From Cognatazoarcus halotolerans (GTDB lineage Bacteria > Pseudomonadota > Gammaproteobacteria > Burkholderiales > Rhodocyclaceae): a stretch of DNA of 64,000 nt. The position numbers were made by a program, and so were the translations under genes. Numbering within the stretch: the first letter of the stretch is position 1; each line of letters opens with the position of its first letter. Shown in pieces: positions 14,607-22,891 of the stretch. Below the pieces are notes generated by a model that saw only the letters and a list, made by a program, of their open reading frames with translations, had not been told where the DNA came from and did no database searches. The DNA lies in NCBI RefSeq assembly GCF_009800965.1, contig NZ_WUAF01000003.1, positions 248,001-312,000 on the forward strand. Reading direction: 5' to 3'.

Positions 14607-16529
14607 ATGAAGAACAGGCTGTGGCGGTCGATCGTGGCCGCGACGCTGATGGTGGGGGCCATTGCGGCCCATGCGCAGAGCGGGGACGAGCGGATTCTCG
14701 CAGCGCGCGAGGCGCTGCGGACCGGTGACCGGCAGACCCTCGAGGCGCTGGCGGCCTTCCATGAGCCGCATCTGCTGGACGCCTACGTCGACTACTGGTT
14801 GTTGATGAACGTGCTGGCGCGCATCGAGCCGCCCGACCGCGCGCTGATCGAGGACTTCCTCTCGCGCAACCGCGGCACCGTGCTTGCCGAGCGGCTGCGC
14901 GAGGCCTGGGTGAGGCGCCTGGCCAAGGACGGCGACTGGTTGGGCGTGACGGTGGCCTATCCGGAGCTGCGCTCGTCGGATCGCGATGTGCGCTGTCACT
15001 ATCTCAACGCGCGCTTGCTCACCGGCGACCAGGGGGCACTCAACGGTGCCCGGGCGATGTGGGACGAGGGTATCGAGACGGTCGAGGCCTGCCAGCCACT
15101 GATCAATGCGCTGGCGGTGGCCGGCAAGATCGACAACGATGACATCTGGTGGCGCATCCGGCGTCTCATGGAAGGGCGCAGGCCCGCGGTTGCGCGCAGC
15201 CTCAAGGCGTGGCTGCCCACCGACGAAGTGCCGGCCGAGGGTGACATGGAGCGCATGCTGGCCGGCCCGGAGAGCTATCTCGACCGCTTGCCGATCAATT
15301 TTGCGATCACTCGTGGCGGCCGCGAAATGGCGATCGCGGCGCTGGTCCGCGTGGCCCGCGAGGATGCGCTGGCTGCCTATGTGCGTTTTTCGCGGCTCAA
15401 CGACCGCTTCAGCGCTGCCGAGCGTGGCTACGTTTATTCGGTCATCGGCTGGCTCGGGGCTGAGCAGCACCTGATCCAGGCGGCCGAGTGGTTCAAGGCG
15501 GCCGGCGATGTGCCGATGAGCGCCGATCAGCGCGAATGGCGTGTGCGGGCTGCGCTGCGCCTCGAAGACTGGCGGGCGGTGGCGCGGGCGATCGAGGGTA
15601 TGCCCGACGAACAGCGTGCGGAAACGACATGGACCTACTGGCTTGCCCGCGCGCAGGAGAAGGCAGGGCGTCGCGAAGAGGCGCGTCGCCTTTACGCGAC
15701 GATTGCCGACGAGACCGATTTCTACGGCCTGCTGGCAGCCGAGGAGTTGGGCCGGAAGTTCGAGACGGCGGCTGCCGGTGGCAAGAGTGGCGGCGAGGAA
15801 GCGGCGCGGGCGGAGTCCGATCCGGGCTTGCGGCGGGCGCTGGCGCTGTTCCGTCTGGATCTGCGGACCGAGGCGGTACGCGAATGGAACTGGGCGCTGC
15901 GCGACCGTGACGACCGCTTTCTGCTGGCCGCGGCCGATCTGGCACGGCGCAACGAGATCTATGACCGGGCCATCAACACCGCCGAGCTGGCGCGTGGCAT
16001 GAGCGATTACGAACTGCGCTTTCTGGCGCCCTACCGGCAGATCATCGAGCCCCAGGCACGCCAGCAAGGCCTCGACGTGTCGTGGGTCTATGGCCTGATG
16101 CGCCAGGAGAGTCGCTTCATCAGCGTGGCGCGCTCGAACGTCGGGGCCCAGGGCTTGATGCAGGTGATGCCGGCGACCGGCAAGTGGGTTGCCGGCAAGC
16201 TCGGCCTGAAGGGCTACAGCCTGTCCTGGCTGCGTGATCCGGATACCAACGTGATGATCGGCACCAATTACATGCGTCTCATCATGGAGGGGCTGGACAA
16301 CCATCCGGTGCTGGCCTCGGCCGGTTACAACGCGGGCCCCGGGCGGGCGCGGCGCTGGCGCGATACGCGACCGCTGGAGGGCGCCATCTACGCCGAGACG
16401 ATTCCCTTCGACGAAACCCGCGACTACGTCAAGAAGGTGATGGCGAACTCGGTGGTCTATGGCGCCCTGTTCGAAGGCCGACCGCAGTCGCTCAAGGGGC
16501 GCCTCGGCACCGTGATGCCGGGCCAATGA
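14607..16529 (+). CDS. Soluble lytic murein transglycosylase (Slt-type)
   Basis: A 640-residue periplasmic enzyme with a signal peptide (cleavage after AAHAQ near residue 25). A long alpha-helical superhelical U/L region spans about 30-470, and a C-terminal SLT lysozyme-like domain contains GLMRQESRFISVARS. The catalytic Glu is residue 501 (codon 16107-16109), followed by GAQGLMQVMPATGKWV and SAGYNAGPGRARRW. It cleaves the MurNAc-GlcNAc bond to form 1,6-anhydromuropeptides. Length and layout agree with E. coli Slt70. ATG 14607 has AAGGG just upstream. The gene is followed closely by the epimerase and may be co-transcribed with it. Confidence 0.93.
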   Translation: MKNRLWRSIVAATLMVGAIAAHAQSGDERILAAREALRTGDRQTLEALAAFHEPHLLDAYVDYWLLMNVLARIEPPDRALIEDFLSRNRGTVLAERLREAWVRRLAKDGDWLGVTVAYPELRSSDRDVRCHYLNARLLTGDQGALNGARAMWDEGIETVEACQPLINALAVAGKIDNDDIWWRIRRLMEGRRPAVARSLKAWLPTDEVPAEGDMERMLAGPESYLDRLPINFAITRGGREMAIAALVRVAREDALAAYVRFSRLNDRFSAAERGYVYSVIGWLGAEQHLIQAAEWFKAAGDVPMSADQREWRVRAALRLEDWRAVARAIEGMPDEQRAETTWTYWLARAQEKAGRREEARRLYATIADETDFYGLLAAEELGRKFETAAAGGKSGGEEAARAESDPGLRRALALFRLDLRTEAVREWNWALRDRDDRFLLAAADLARRNEIYDRAINTAELARGMSDYELRFLAPYRQIIEPQARQQGLDVSWVYGLMRQESRFISVARSNVGAQGLMQVMPATGKWVAGKLGLKGYSLSWLRDPDTNVMIGTNYMRLIMEGLDNHPVLASAGYNAGPGRARRWRDTRPLEGAIYAETIPFDETRDYVKKVMANSVVYGALFEGRPQSLKGRLGTVMPGQ

Positions 16530-16577
16530 GATGCAGGCCCGGCCGGACGGGAATTCGTCGAAGGTGAGAGGGGTGTC

Positions 16578-17540
16578 ATGAAGGCGAGGGAAGTGTTGCT
16601 GGTCGGCGGTTCAGGTTTCGTGGGCAGCGCGATTGCCAACCGCCTGTCGGAAGCGGGCGTGCGGGTGCGCATTCCGACGCGGCGGCGCGAGCGGGCGCGC
16701 CACCTGTTGCTCCTGCCCACGGTCGAGGTGATCGAGGCGGATGTGCACGACCCGGCGACGCTCGCCCGGCTCACGCGAGGTGTGGATGCGGTGATCAGCC
16801 TCGTCGGTGTCCTGCATTCGCGACCTGGTTCGCCTTACGGCGCCGATTTCGAGCGTGCCCATGTGAGCCTGCCGGAGAGGCTCGTCGCAGCCTGCCGCGG
16901 AGCGGGCGTGAGCCGGCTGGTGCACATCAGCGCGCTCGGTGCTGCGAAGGACGGGCCTTCCGAATACCAGCGCTCGAAAGCCGCCGGCGAAGCGCACATC
17001 CGTGCCGGCAGTCCGGACATTGCCTGGACCATTCTGCGGCCCTCGGTGATATTCGGGCCGGGCGACAGCTTCCTGAACCTGTTTGCCGGCCTCGTGCGGC
17101 GTTTTCCGGTGATGCCGCTGGGCGGTGCGGGTGCCCGTTTCCAGCCGGTGTTCGTGGGCGATGTGGCCGACGTGGTGGCGCGCTGCCTCGATGACGAGCG
17201 CAGCGCCGGCCAGACCTGGACGCTGGCCGGCCCGACCGTCTATACCTTGCGACAGCTGGTCGAGTATGTCGGCGATCTCACCGGTTGCCGCCGTCCGGTG
17301 ATTCCCCTGCCCGAGGGGTTGGCGATGCTGCAGGCCGGAATGCTCGAGATGCTCCCCGGACCGCTGATGAGTCGCGACAATGTGCGTTCGATGCGGGCCG
17401 ACAACGTTGCCGATGGCGCGCCGCTGCCCTGGGATATGTGCCCGACGCCGCTGGAGGCGGTCGCGCCTGGCTACATCGGCGGGCAGCGACCACATGCGCT
17501 GCTTGGCGTGTATCGCGAATTCAAGCGTCGTCACCACTGA
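16578..17540 (+). CDS. NDUFA9-like NAD(P)-dependent epimerase/dehydratase family protein
   Basis: A 320-residue atypical/extended SDR protein. The N-terminal Rossmann motif VLLVGGSGFVGSAIANRL at about residues 6-23 binds NAD(P), and DAVISLVGVLH follows. The active-site region reads YQRSKAAGEAHI, giving the Tyr-x-x-x-Lys pair in the SEYQRSKAAGE form usual for the complex I NDUFA9-like branch. The segment TILRPSVIFGPGDSFLN is also characteristic. The substrate is unknown; the bacterial branch is often annotated as a complex I NDUFA9 subunit family protein. It lies between slt and cca on the same strand, with gaps of 48 and 36 bp. Confidence 0.87.
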   Translation: MKAREVLLVGGSGFVGSAIANRLSEAGVRVRIPTRRRERARHLLLLPTVEVIEADVHDPATLARLTRGVDAVISLVGVLHSRPGSPYGADFERAHVSLPERLVAACRGAGVSRLVHISALGAAKDGPSEYQRSKAAGEAHIRAGSPDIAWTILRPSVIFGPGDSFLNLFAGLVRRFPVMPLGGAGARFQPVFVGDVADVVARCLDDERSAGQTWTLAGPTVYTLRQLVEYVGDLTGCRRPVIPLPEGLAMLQAGMLEMLPGPLMSRDNVRSMRADNVADGAPLPWDMCPTPLEAVAPGYIGGQRPHALLGVYREFKRRHH

Positions 17541-17576
17541 CACGAAGGTATCTGGTAGCGCGAGGAGGCGTTGGCG

Positions 17577-18674
17577 GTGAAGGTCTATACGGTTGGTGGT
17601 GCGGTGCGCGACGGGCTGCTCGGACTCGAGGTCAAGGACCGCGATCATGTCGTGGTCGGTGCGACACCCGCGCAGATGCTGGCCCTCGGCTTCGCCCCGG
17701 TAGGCAAGGATTTTCCGGTTTTTCTGCACCCGGAAACCCACGAGGAATACGCCCTGGCGCGCACCGAGCGCAAGACCGCGCCGGGCTACAAGGGTTTCGT
17801 GTTCCACACCGACCCTTCGGTCACGCTGGAAGAGGACCTGGTGCGCCGCGACCTGACCATCAATGCCATGGCGCTGGATGAGAATGGTTCGTTGATCGAT
17901 CCGTACGGTGGGCAGCGCGATATCGCGGCGCGCGTGTTGCGCCACGTGAGTAACGCGTTTGCCGAAGATCCCGTGCGCATCCTGCGTTTGGCTCGTTTCG
18001 CCGCGCGATTCGAAGGATTTTCGGTGGCGCCCGAGACGATGGCGCTGATGAGCTCGATGGTGGATGCGGGCGAGGTCGACGCCTTGGTGGCGGAGCGCGT
18101 GTGGCAGGAGCTCGCCAAGGGGCTGATGGAGCGCCGGCCGTCGAGAATGTTGCGAATTCTCGCCCACTGCGGCGCACTCGCGCGCCTGCTGCCTGGTTTG
18201 CCGGTCGAGGGGCCGACGCTGGAACGGCTCGATGCCGCGGCAAGCGTTGACAAGCCGTTGACCGTGCGCTGGGCGATCCTCGTCGGCGGTGCCGGCATGC
18301 TCGAGGACAAGGCGCGCGCGCTGTCGGAGAGGGTCAAGGCGCCGGGTGACTGTCGTGACCTGGCGATCTTGCTGGCGCGCGAGCGCAGCGCTCTGTCCTC
18401 GGCGGCTTCGGCCGGTGCGGCAGCGGTACTTGCCTTGCTCGAGCGCTGCGACGCATTGCGGCGTCCGGGGCGCTTTGCAGAGCTGCTCGAAGCGGCCGGC
18501 ATGATGGGGGATGTCGGTGATGTCCCGGTTGCGCGCCTGCAGGCGGCGCTGGAGGCGGTCCGGGCGGTCGATGCCGGTGCCGTTGCGAGGGCGACAGGCG
18601 ATCGCGGACAGATTCCGGCACGCGTGCAGGCGGCCCGCGTTGCGGCGTTGGCGGATTCGGGGGCGCTCGACTGA
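17577..18674 (+). CDS. cca: CCA tRNA nucleotidyltransferase without HD domain
   Basis: A 365-residue enzyme adding CCA to tRNA 3' ends. The class II head is clear: [20 protein letters not shown] with metal Asp residues at 21 and 23, then [36 protein letters not shown] and [20 protein letters not shown]. The GTG at 17577 is preferred over a TTG at 17571 because GAGGAGG (17562-17568) is then at ideal spacing and the N-terminus aligns with E. coli Cca. It is shorter than E. coli Cca (412 residues), and no HD phosphohydrolase motif is visible in the C-terminal 130 residues. Confidence 0.93.
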   Translation: MKVYTVGGAVRDGLLGLEVKDRDHVVVGATPAQMLALGFAPVGKDFPVFLHPETHEEYALARTERKTAPGYKGFVFHTDPSVTLEEDLVRRDLTINAMALDENGSLIDPYGGQRDIAARVLRHVSNAFAEDPVRILRLARFAARFEGFSVAPETMALMSSMVDAGEVDALVAERVWQELAKGLMERRPSRMLRILAHCGALARLLPGLPVEGPTLERLDAAASVDKPLTVRWAILVGGAGMLEDKARALSERVKAPGDCRDLAILLARERSALSSAASAGAAAVLALLERCDALRRPGRFAELLEAAGMMGDVGDVPVARLQAALEAVRAVDAGAVARATGDRGQIPARVQAARVAALADSGALD

Positions 18675-18716
18675 AGCTCGAAAAATGTTGTCTCGGCCAC
18701 GTGGAAAGGGCCAAGT

Positions 18717-18736
18717 GCCGCTGGTGAGCCAGCGGC
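18717..18736 (+). terminator. Hairpin between cca and pbpC
   Basis: GCCGCTGG (18717-18724), loop TGAG, CCAGCGGC (18729-18736): a perfect 8-bp stem 42 bp after cca. There is only a weak pyrimidine run after it, so it may be a poor terminator. It sits immediately before a TATACT (18744-18749) that could serve as the -10 element of the next gene. Confidence 0.45.
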
Positions 18737-18755
18737 CTCTGCTTATACTTCCGCC

Positions 18756-20762
18756 ATGTTGATTGCACTGCACCCCGCGCGCACGGTCCTGGTGCGCCGG
18801 CTTGTCCGTGGCGTGGCAAGCCTGATGCTGCTGTGTGCTGCCGTCGTCGCTCAGGCCATGGTGCTGCCGAGCTTCGACGAGGTCCGTGCCGCTTACCAGC
18901 CATCGACGGCCATCCTGCTCGATCGCTTCGGACAACCGATTTCGGAAGTGAGCCTTGCAGCGAGGACCCGCAGGCTCGAATGGACGCCCTTGCGCACACT
19001 CGCGCCACCGATGAAAGAGATGCTGCTGGTGGCGGAGGACCGTCGTTTCTTTCAGCATTCGGGGGTCGATTGGCGAGCCTTCGTCGCGGCCCTGTGGCAG
19101 AACCTCTGGTATGACCACAAGCGCGGTGCTTCGACCCTGAGCATGCAGCTTGCCGGTCTGCTCGATCCTGCACTGCATCCCAGCCGCGAGGAAGGAGGTC
19201 GCCGCACGCTTGTCCAGAAGTGGGACCAGACCTTTGCTGCACAGGCTCTCGAGACGCGCTGGAGCAAGGAGCAGATCCTTGAGGCCTACCTGAATCTCGT
19301 GCATTACCGCGGCAATCTCCAGGGCGTGGCGGCGGCGTCGTGGGGGCTTTTCCAGAAACTGCCAGGGGAGCTCAAGCGCCCGGAGGCCGCAATACTCGCA
19401 GCGCTGCTTCGTGCGCCCAATGCGCGCCCGGGCCTGGTCGAGCGGCGCGCCTGCGAACTGCTGGAGCGGGTTGGTGCGCGTGGCGAATGCAGCGGCATGC
19501 GGCAGGCGCTGTCCCGGCTGGACGGCACCACGCTGGCGCCACGCTGGAACGGCGCGCCGCTCCTCATGCGCAGGTTGCAACTGCATTCGGGCGACAGGCT
19601 TCGTTCGACTCTCGATCCGGCGTGGCAGGCGGCTGCCCTGGCGGCAATAGCGCAGGCCACGGATCCGGACAACGGGTCGCCCGATGCGGCCTTGTCGATC
19701 ACCGTGCTTGACGGGCCGGATGCAAGTGTCAGGGCGTACGCAGGGCCGCTCGTCCCGGATGGAGGCGATGCGTTGACGGTGCGCCACGCCGCCGGGGCGA
19801 TGTTGCTGCCATTTTCGGCCGGCCTGGCGATCGAGCGACAGTCGCTGACCGCGGCGACGCTGTTGCCGCCACTTCATCCGGCCGATGGCGGCGGCGTGAC
19901 TGGGGGCTCGGACTGGATGAGTGTGCGCGTTGCGCTTCGTGCAGATCCGCGCCGACTGATGACGCTCCCGGGCGGGCGGTCGCTGTTCGAGTTCTCGCAA
20001 GACAGTGGCCGTCGCGCCATCGATCCCGATCAGGCGCGACTCGACTCCCTCGAACTCGGTGGACTGTATCTGGCCCTCTTCAGTGGGGGCCGCTGGGTTG
20101 CACCACGCTGGCTGTCGGACTCCCCGCGTTCGCTAGGGCATACCCTGTTGCGGCCCGAGGCCGCGTTCATTGCCGCGGACATGCTGCACAGCGCCGATCG
20201 GCTGTCCTGCGAGCGCAGTTTCGTTGCCCGTGATGACAGTGGAGCATGGTTCGTGGGCGCGCTCGGGCTTGCAACCGTGGTGCTGCGCGTCGATGGCGAA
20301 GCGGATCAGGAGCATGTGCTGCGCGACGCCTGGCGGTCGATCAGGGCATCCACCCCCGCGGTGGCATCCTGCCTGCTGCCGATGCAGGATGTGCCGCCAA
20401 GCGTGGTACAACAGATGGTCGCTTTTCGTCCCGCGGTAGAGGCGCCACGACGCGAGTGGTTCGTGCGGGGCACCGAACTGGCGGTGTCGAGCATTTCGCC
20501 CATGGCGATCCGGATAGTGCAGCCGCGACAGGGGGCAATCGTGGATGGCTCGCGGGCGGCCAGGGAGCCCGATTACCGGACGCTGTTCCTCGCTTCCGCC
20601 GATTTGCCGGAACTTCGCTGGTATCTCGACGGCAAGCTGATCGGAGAGGGGGGACGGGCCTGGTGGCGGCCTTTGGCAGGGCTGTACCGACTCGAACTGC
20701 GCGACGTCGACGGCCGGCAGATCGACACGATCGATTTCGCGGCCCGCGCCCCGCTGCATTGA
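18756..20762 (+). CDS. pbpC: Penicillin-binding protein 1C-like; intact glycosyltransferase, degenerate transpeptidase
   Basis: A 668-residue protein with an N-terminal signal anchor (about residues 13-36). The GT51 peptidoglycan glycosyltransferase domain is intact: MLLVAEDRRFFQHSGVD with catalytic Glu 94, RGASTLSMQLAG, KWDQTFAAQALETRWSKEQI and AYLNLVHYRGNLQGVAAAS. In the transpeptidase domain the position of the active-site SxxK reads GAMLLPF (347-353), so both Ser and Lys are missing. The expected KTGT strand reads FVARDDSGAWFVG. The C-terminus keeps a PBP1C-type beta domain (SPMAIRIVQPRQGAIVDGS onward). It should polymerise glycan strands but not cross-link them. Confidence 0.85.
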   Translation: MLIALHPARTVLVRRLVRGVASLMLLCAAVVAQAMVLPSFDEVRAAYQPSTAILLDRFGQPISEVSLAARTRRLEWTPLRTLAPPMKEMLLVAEDRRFFQHSGVDWRAFVAALWQNLWYDHKRGASTLSMQLAGLLDPALHPSREEGGRRTLVQKWDQTFAAQALETRWSKEQILEAYLNLVHYRGNLQGVAAASWGLFQKLPGELKRPEAAILAALLRAPNARPGLVERRACELLERVGARGECSGMRQALSRLDGTTLAPRWNGAPLLMRRLQLHSGDRLRSTLDPAWQAAALAAIAQATDPDNGSPDAALSITVLDGPDASVRAYAGPLVPDGGDALTVRHAAGAMLLPFSAGLAIERQSLTAATLLPPLHPADGGGVTGGSDWMSVRVALRADPRRLMTLPGGRSLFEFSQDSGRRAIDPDQARLDSLELGGLYLALFSGGRWVAPRWLSDSPRSLGHTLLRPEAAFIAADMLHSADRLSCERSFVARDDSGAWFVGALGLATVVLRVDGEADQEHVLRDAWRSIRASTPAVASCLLPMQDVPPSVVQQMVAFRPAVEAPRREWFVRGTELAVSSISPMAIRIVQPRQGAIVDGSRAAREPDYRTLFLASADLPELRWYLDGKLIGEGGRAWWRPLAGLYRLELRDVDGRQIDTIDFAARAPLH

Positions 20763-20777
20763 GTGCGCAGTTGCAGG

Positions 20778-20981
20778 TTACAGCGTTCGCAGCAGCAACC
20801 AGGCGAGGAAGGACAACAGGATGGTGGTCGTGAACGGAAAGTGGAAGTGCTTGCCGCGAATGCGCAAGCTCAGATCTCCGGGCAATTGGCCGAGCTTGAG
20901 CGCTCGTGCGCCGCGAGTCTGGATGATGCCGGTGAGCACCACCACGAGAAATATCACGACAACCCACTTGAGCATCTGCAT
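20778..20981 (-). CDS. DUF2905 family small membrane protein
   Basis: A 67-residue protein with two membrane segments around a short loop: MLKWVVVIFLVVVLTGII, then KLGQLPGDLSLRIRGKHFHF, then a C-terminal hydrophobic helix. The LPGD...R.G..FYFP-like loop is the DUF2905 signature. Function is unknown. It is convergent with pbpC, with only 15 bp between stops. ATG 20981 or the internal ATG at 20975 could be the start. Confidence 0.8.
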   Translation of the reverse strand: MQMLKWVVVIFLVVVLTGIIQTRGARALKLGQLPGDLSLRIRGKHFHFPFTTTILLSFLAWLLLRTL

Positions 20982-21089
20982 TCCTTCGAAATATGCGCCA
21001 TTAGACCGTATTCAAGGAAATGCCGCCACGCAAAGAGCCTATCCGCTTTGTTATAGTGGCTGGCTCGTCACCTTGAATGCCCCCTTGCG

Positions 21090-21710
21090 ATGATCGATCT
21101 CTACACCTGGAAAACCCCGAACGGCCGGAAAATTTCGATCATGCTCGAGGAGTGCGGACTCGCCTACGAATTCAGGGCCGTGGATATCGGTAGCGGGGAG
21201 CAGTCGGCACCGGAGTTCGTTGCGCTCAATCCGAACCGCAAGATCCCGGTGATCGTGGATCACGAGGGACCGGACGGGCGACCGATGGTGGTCATCGAGT
21301 CCGGTGCGATTCTCGTCTATCTGGCCGAAAAGTCGGGGCGATTCATGCCGCGCGATCCGCGCTCCCGATCCGAGGTGCTGCAGTGGTTGATGTTCCAGAT
21401 GGGAAGCGTCGGACCAATGCTCGGACAGGTTCATCATTTTCTGCGCGCCGCGCCGGAACGGGTCCAGTATGCGGTCGATCGCTACGGGGCGGAGGCGCGA
21501 CGCATTTATGGCGTACTCGAGTCTCGCTTGGATGGGCGAAGCTGGCTGGCCGGAGACGATTACAGCATTGCCGATATCGCCACGTTTCCTTGGATTGCCC
21601 GTCATGACTGGCAACGGATCGAGCTTGCCGACTATCCGCAGGTAAAACGCTGGTTCGACGCCCTTTGCGCGCGCCCAGCCGTGCAAAGAGGCATGGAGGT
21701 GCCGGCATGA
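21090..21710 (+). CDS. Glutathione S-transferase (YfcG/Ure2p-like)
   Basis: A 206-residue GST. The N-terminal thioredoxin fold contains YTWKTPNGRKISIMLEE, where TPNG replaces the usual Ser/Cys catalytic start and matches the disulfide-reductase-active YfcG (nu) class. The cis-Pro motif NRKIPVIVD and ESGAILVYLAEKSG bind glutathione. The all-helical C-terminal domain includes GDDYSIADIATFPWI, the N-capping box. Its stop overlaps the start of the following hydrolase gene by four bases, so the two are co-translated. The physiological disulfide or electrophile is unknown. Confidence 0.9.
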   Translation: MIDLYTWKTPNGRKISIMLEECGLAYEFRAVDIGSGEQSAPEFVALNPNRKIPVIVDHEGPDGRPMVVIESGAILVYLAEKSGRFMPRDPRSRSEVLQWLMFQMGSVGPMLGQVHHFLRAAPERVQYAVDRYGAEARRIYGVLESRLDGRSWLAGDDYSIADIATFPWIARHDWQRIELADYPQVKRWFDALCARPAVQRGMEVPA

Positions 21711-22513
21711 ACGCCAGCTTCTTTGGTGAGATCGAGGTCATTGCCCGGTTGCCGGAGGCCGATCCGGTTCGGCCCAGACCGTTGCTGTTCGTCCATGGAG
21801 CCTATGCCGCGGCATGGTGCTGGGACGAACATTTCCTGCCTTATTTCGCGAAACAGGGCTATGCGTCGTATGCCTTGTCGCTGTCGGGCCACGGTGGCAG
21901 CCGCAGGCGCGAATTGCTCGATTCCTATTCGATCGACGACTATGTCGATGATCTGGTCGAGGTGGCCAACCGCATGCCGGGCGAGCCGGTGCTGATCGGG
22001 CATTCGATGGGCGGCATGGTGGTGCAGAAATATCTCGAGCGCAGTTCCGCGCCGGCCGCGGTATTGCTGGCATCGGTGCCGCCGCAAGGGCTGCTCGGGT
22101 CGGCGCTCGGCCTGGCTTTTCGCAAACCGGGCCTGATGACCGACCTCAATCGCATGCTTGGCGGGGGACATCCGGATCCTCAGGGGCTGCGCGATGCGCT
22201 CTTTCATCAGCCGCAGGACGAAGCGAAGCTGATGCGTTACTACGAACAGATGCAGCCCGAGTCCCTGCGCGCGATCTGGGACATGACCTTGTTCAACCTG
22301 CCATCGCCCGCCGCCCTTCATCGCGTACCGATGTTGATCCTCGGCGCTGAACACGACAATCTCATTCCACCTGATCAGGTCGAGATGACTGCCCGGACCT
22401 ATGAGCTCGAAGCCGAAATATTTCCCGGGATGGGGCACGGGATGATGCTCGAGGCGGGGTGGAAGGATGTCGCCAGCAGAATATGCAAGTGGCTCAAGAG
22501 CCATCGCATGTAG
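21707..22513 (+). CDS. Alpha/beta-hydrolase fold protein
   Basis: A 268-residue hydrolase. The oxyanion region is FVHGAYAAAWCWDE, the nucleophile elbow GHSMGGMV carries the catalytic Ser near residue 104, and the late LGAEHDNLIPPDQV and GMGHGMMLE supply the acid and His. ATG 21707 overlaps the GST stop (ATGA) and has GGAGG 7-8 bp upstream, which decides the start. Esterase or lipase-like activity on a small substrate is likely; coupling to the GST suggests a shared stress or detoxification role, which is inference. Confidence 0.88.
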   Translation: MNASFFGEIEVIARLPEADPVRPRPLLFVHGAYAAAWCWDEHFLPYFAKQGYASYALSLSGHGGSRRRELLDSYSIDDYVDDLVEVANRMPGEPVLIGHSMGGMVVQKYLERSSAPAAVLLASVPPQGLLGSALGLAFRKPGLMTDLNRMLGGGHPDPQGLRDALFHQPQDEAKLMRYYEQMQPESLRAIWDMTLFNLPSPAALHRVPMLILGAEHDNLIPPDQVEMTARTYELEAEIFPGMGHGMMLEAGWKDVASRICKWLKSHRM

Positions 22514-22675
22514 CCTTCCGTGCCAGGTTTGACATTCTCGTTGTGATCTTCTTCCTCGCGTAACCTTGATCCGCATACCATGCTGCCAATGCGGGCGTCG
22601 ATGTTCGGCGTCGCTGGCAGGAGGTCAGGTCACGGCGGCAGCCGTCGTGCGACACGGGGGCAGAGGACAAGAACC

Positions 22676-22870
22676 ATGACAGACGAAAACGACAGTTTCG
22701 AGATCAACGCGGATCCCTACGGCGACGAGATTCTCAACGCCAACTGGATGCCGCAACCGGAGGTCCCACTGCGCGCGGTGCGTTCGGCGGCCGCGGACGA
22801 GACCCATCAGCACGCCGGAGCGGCAGATGCCGATGCGTTCCTGAGCGGGATCTATCTCAACCAGGAATAG
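22676..22870 (+). CDS. Small acidic hypothetical protein
   Basis: A 64-residue acidic protein starting MTDENDSFEINADPYGDEIL and ending FLSGIYLNQE. There is no signal peptide, membrane segment or Cys. GAGG lies about 10 bp upstream of ATG 22676. It stands alone in a 380-bp gap between the hydrolase and the convergent methyltransferase, with a good consensus-like TTGACA at 22529-22534 but no matching -10. I cannot assign a family. Low complexity is mild and codon use is like the neighbours, which favours a real gene. Confidence 0.5.
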   Translation: MTDENDSFEINADPYGDEILNANWMPQPEVPLRAVRSAAADETHQHAGAADADAFLSGIYLNQE

Positions 22871-22891
22871 GCGCAGTGTGCCGGGCGATGC

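Noticed and set aside
14544-16526. A 660-codon open frame on the minus strand opposite slt
   Set aside because: It is antisense to a clear lytic transglycosylase with signal peptide and catalytic motif. Its protein is His/Arg/Gln-rich low-complexity without any motif, as expected for a GC-rich shadow.
16611-20000. A 1129-codon open frame on the minus strand
   Set aside because: It runs opposite three recognised genes (epimerase, cca, pbpC) and crosses their intergenic gaps. Translation is Arg/His-rich with no domain; such frames arise from high third-position GC.
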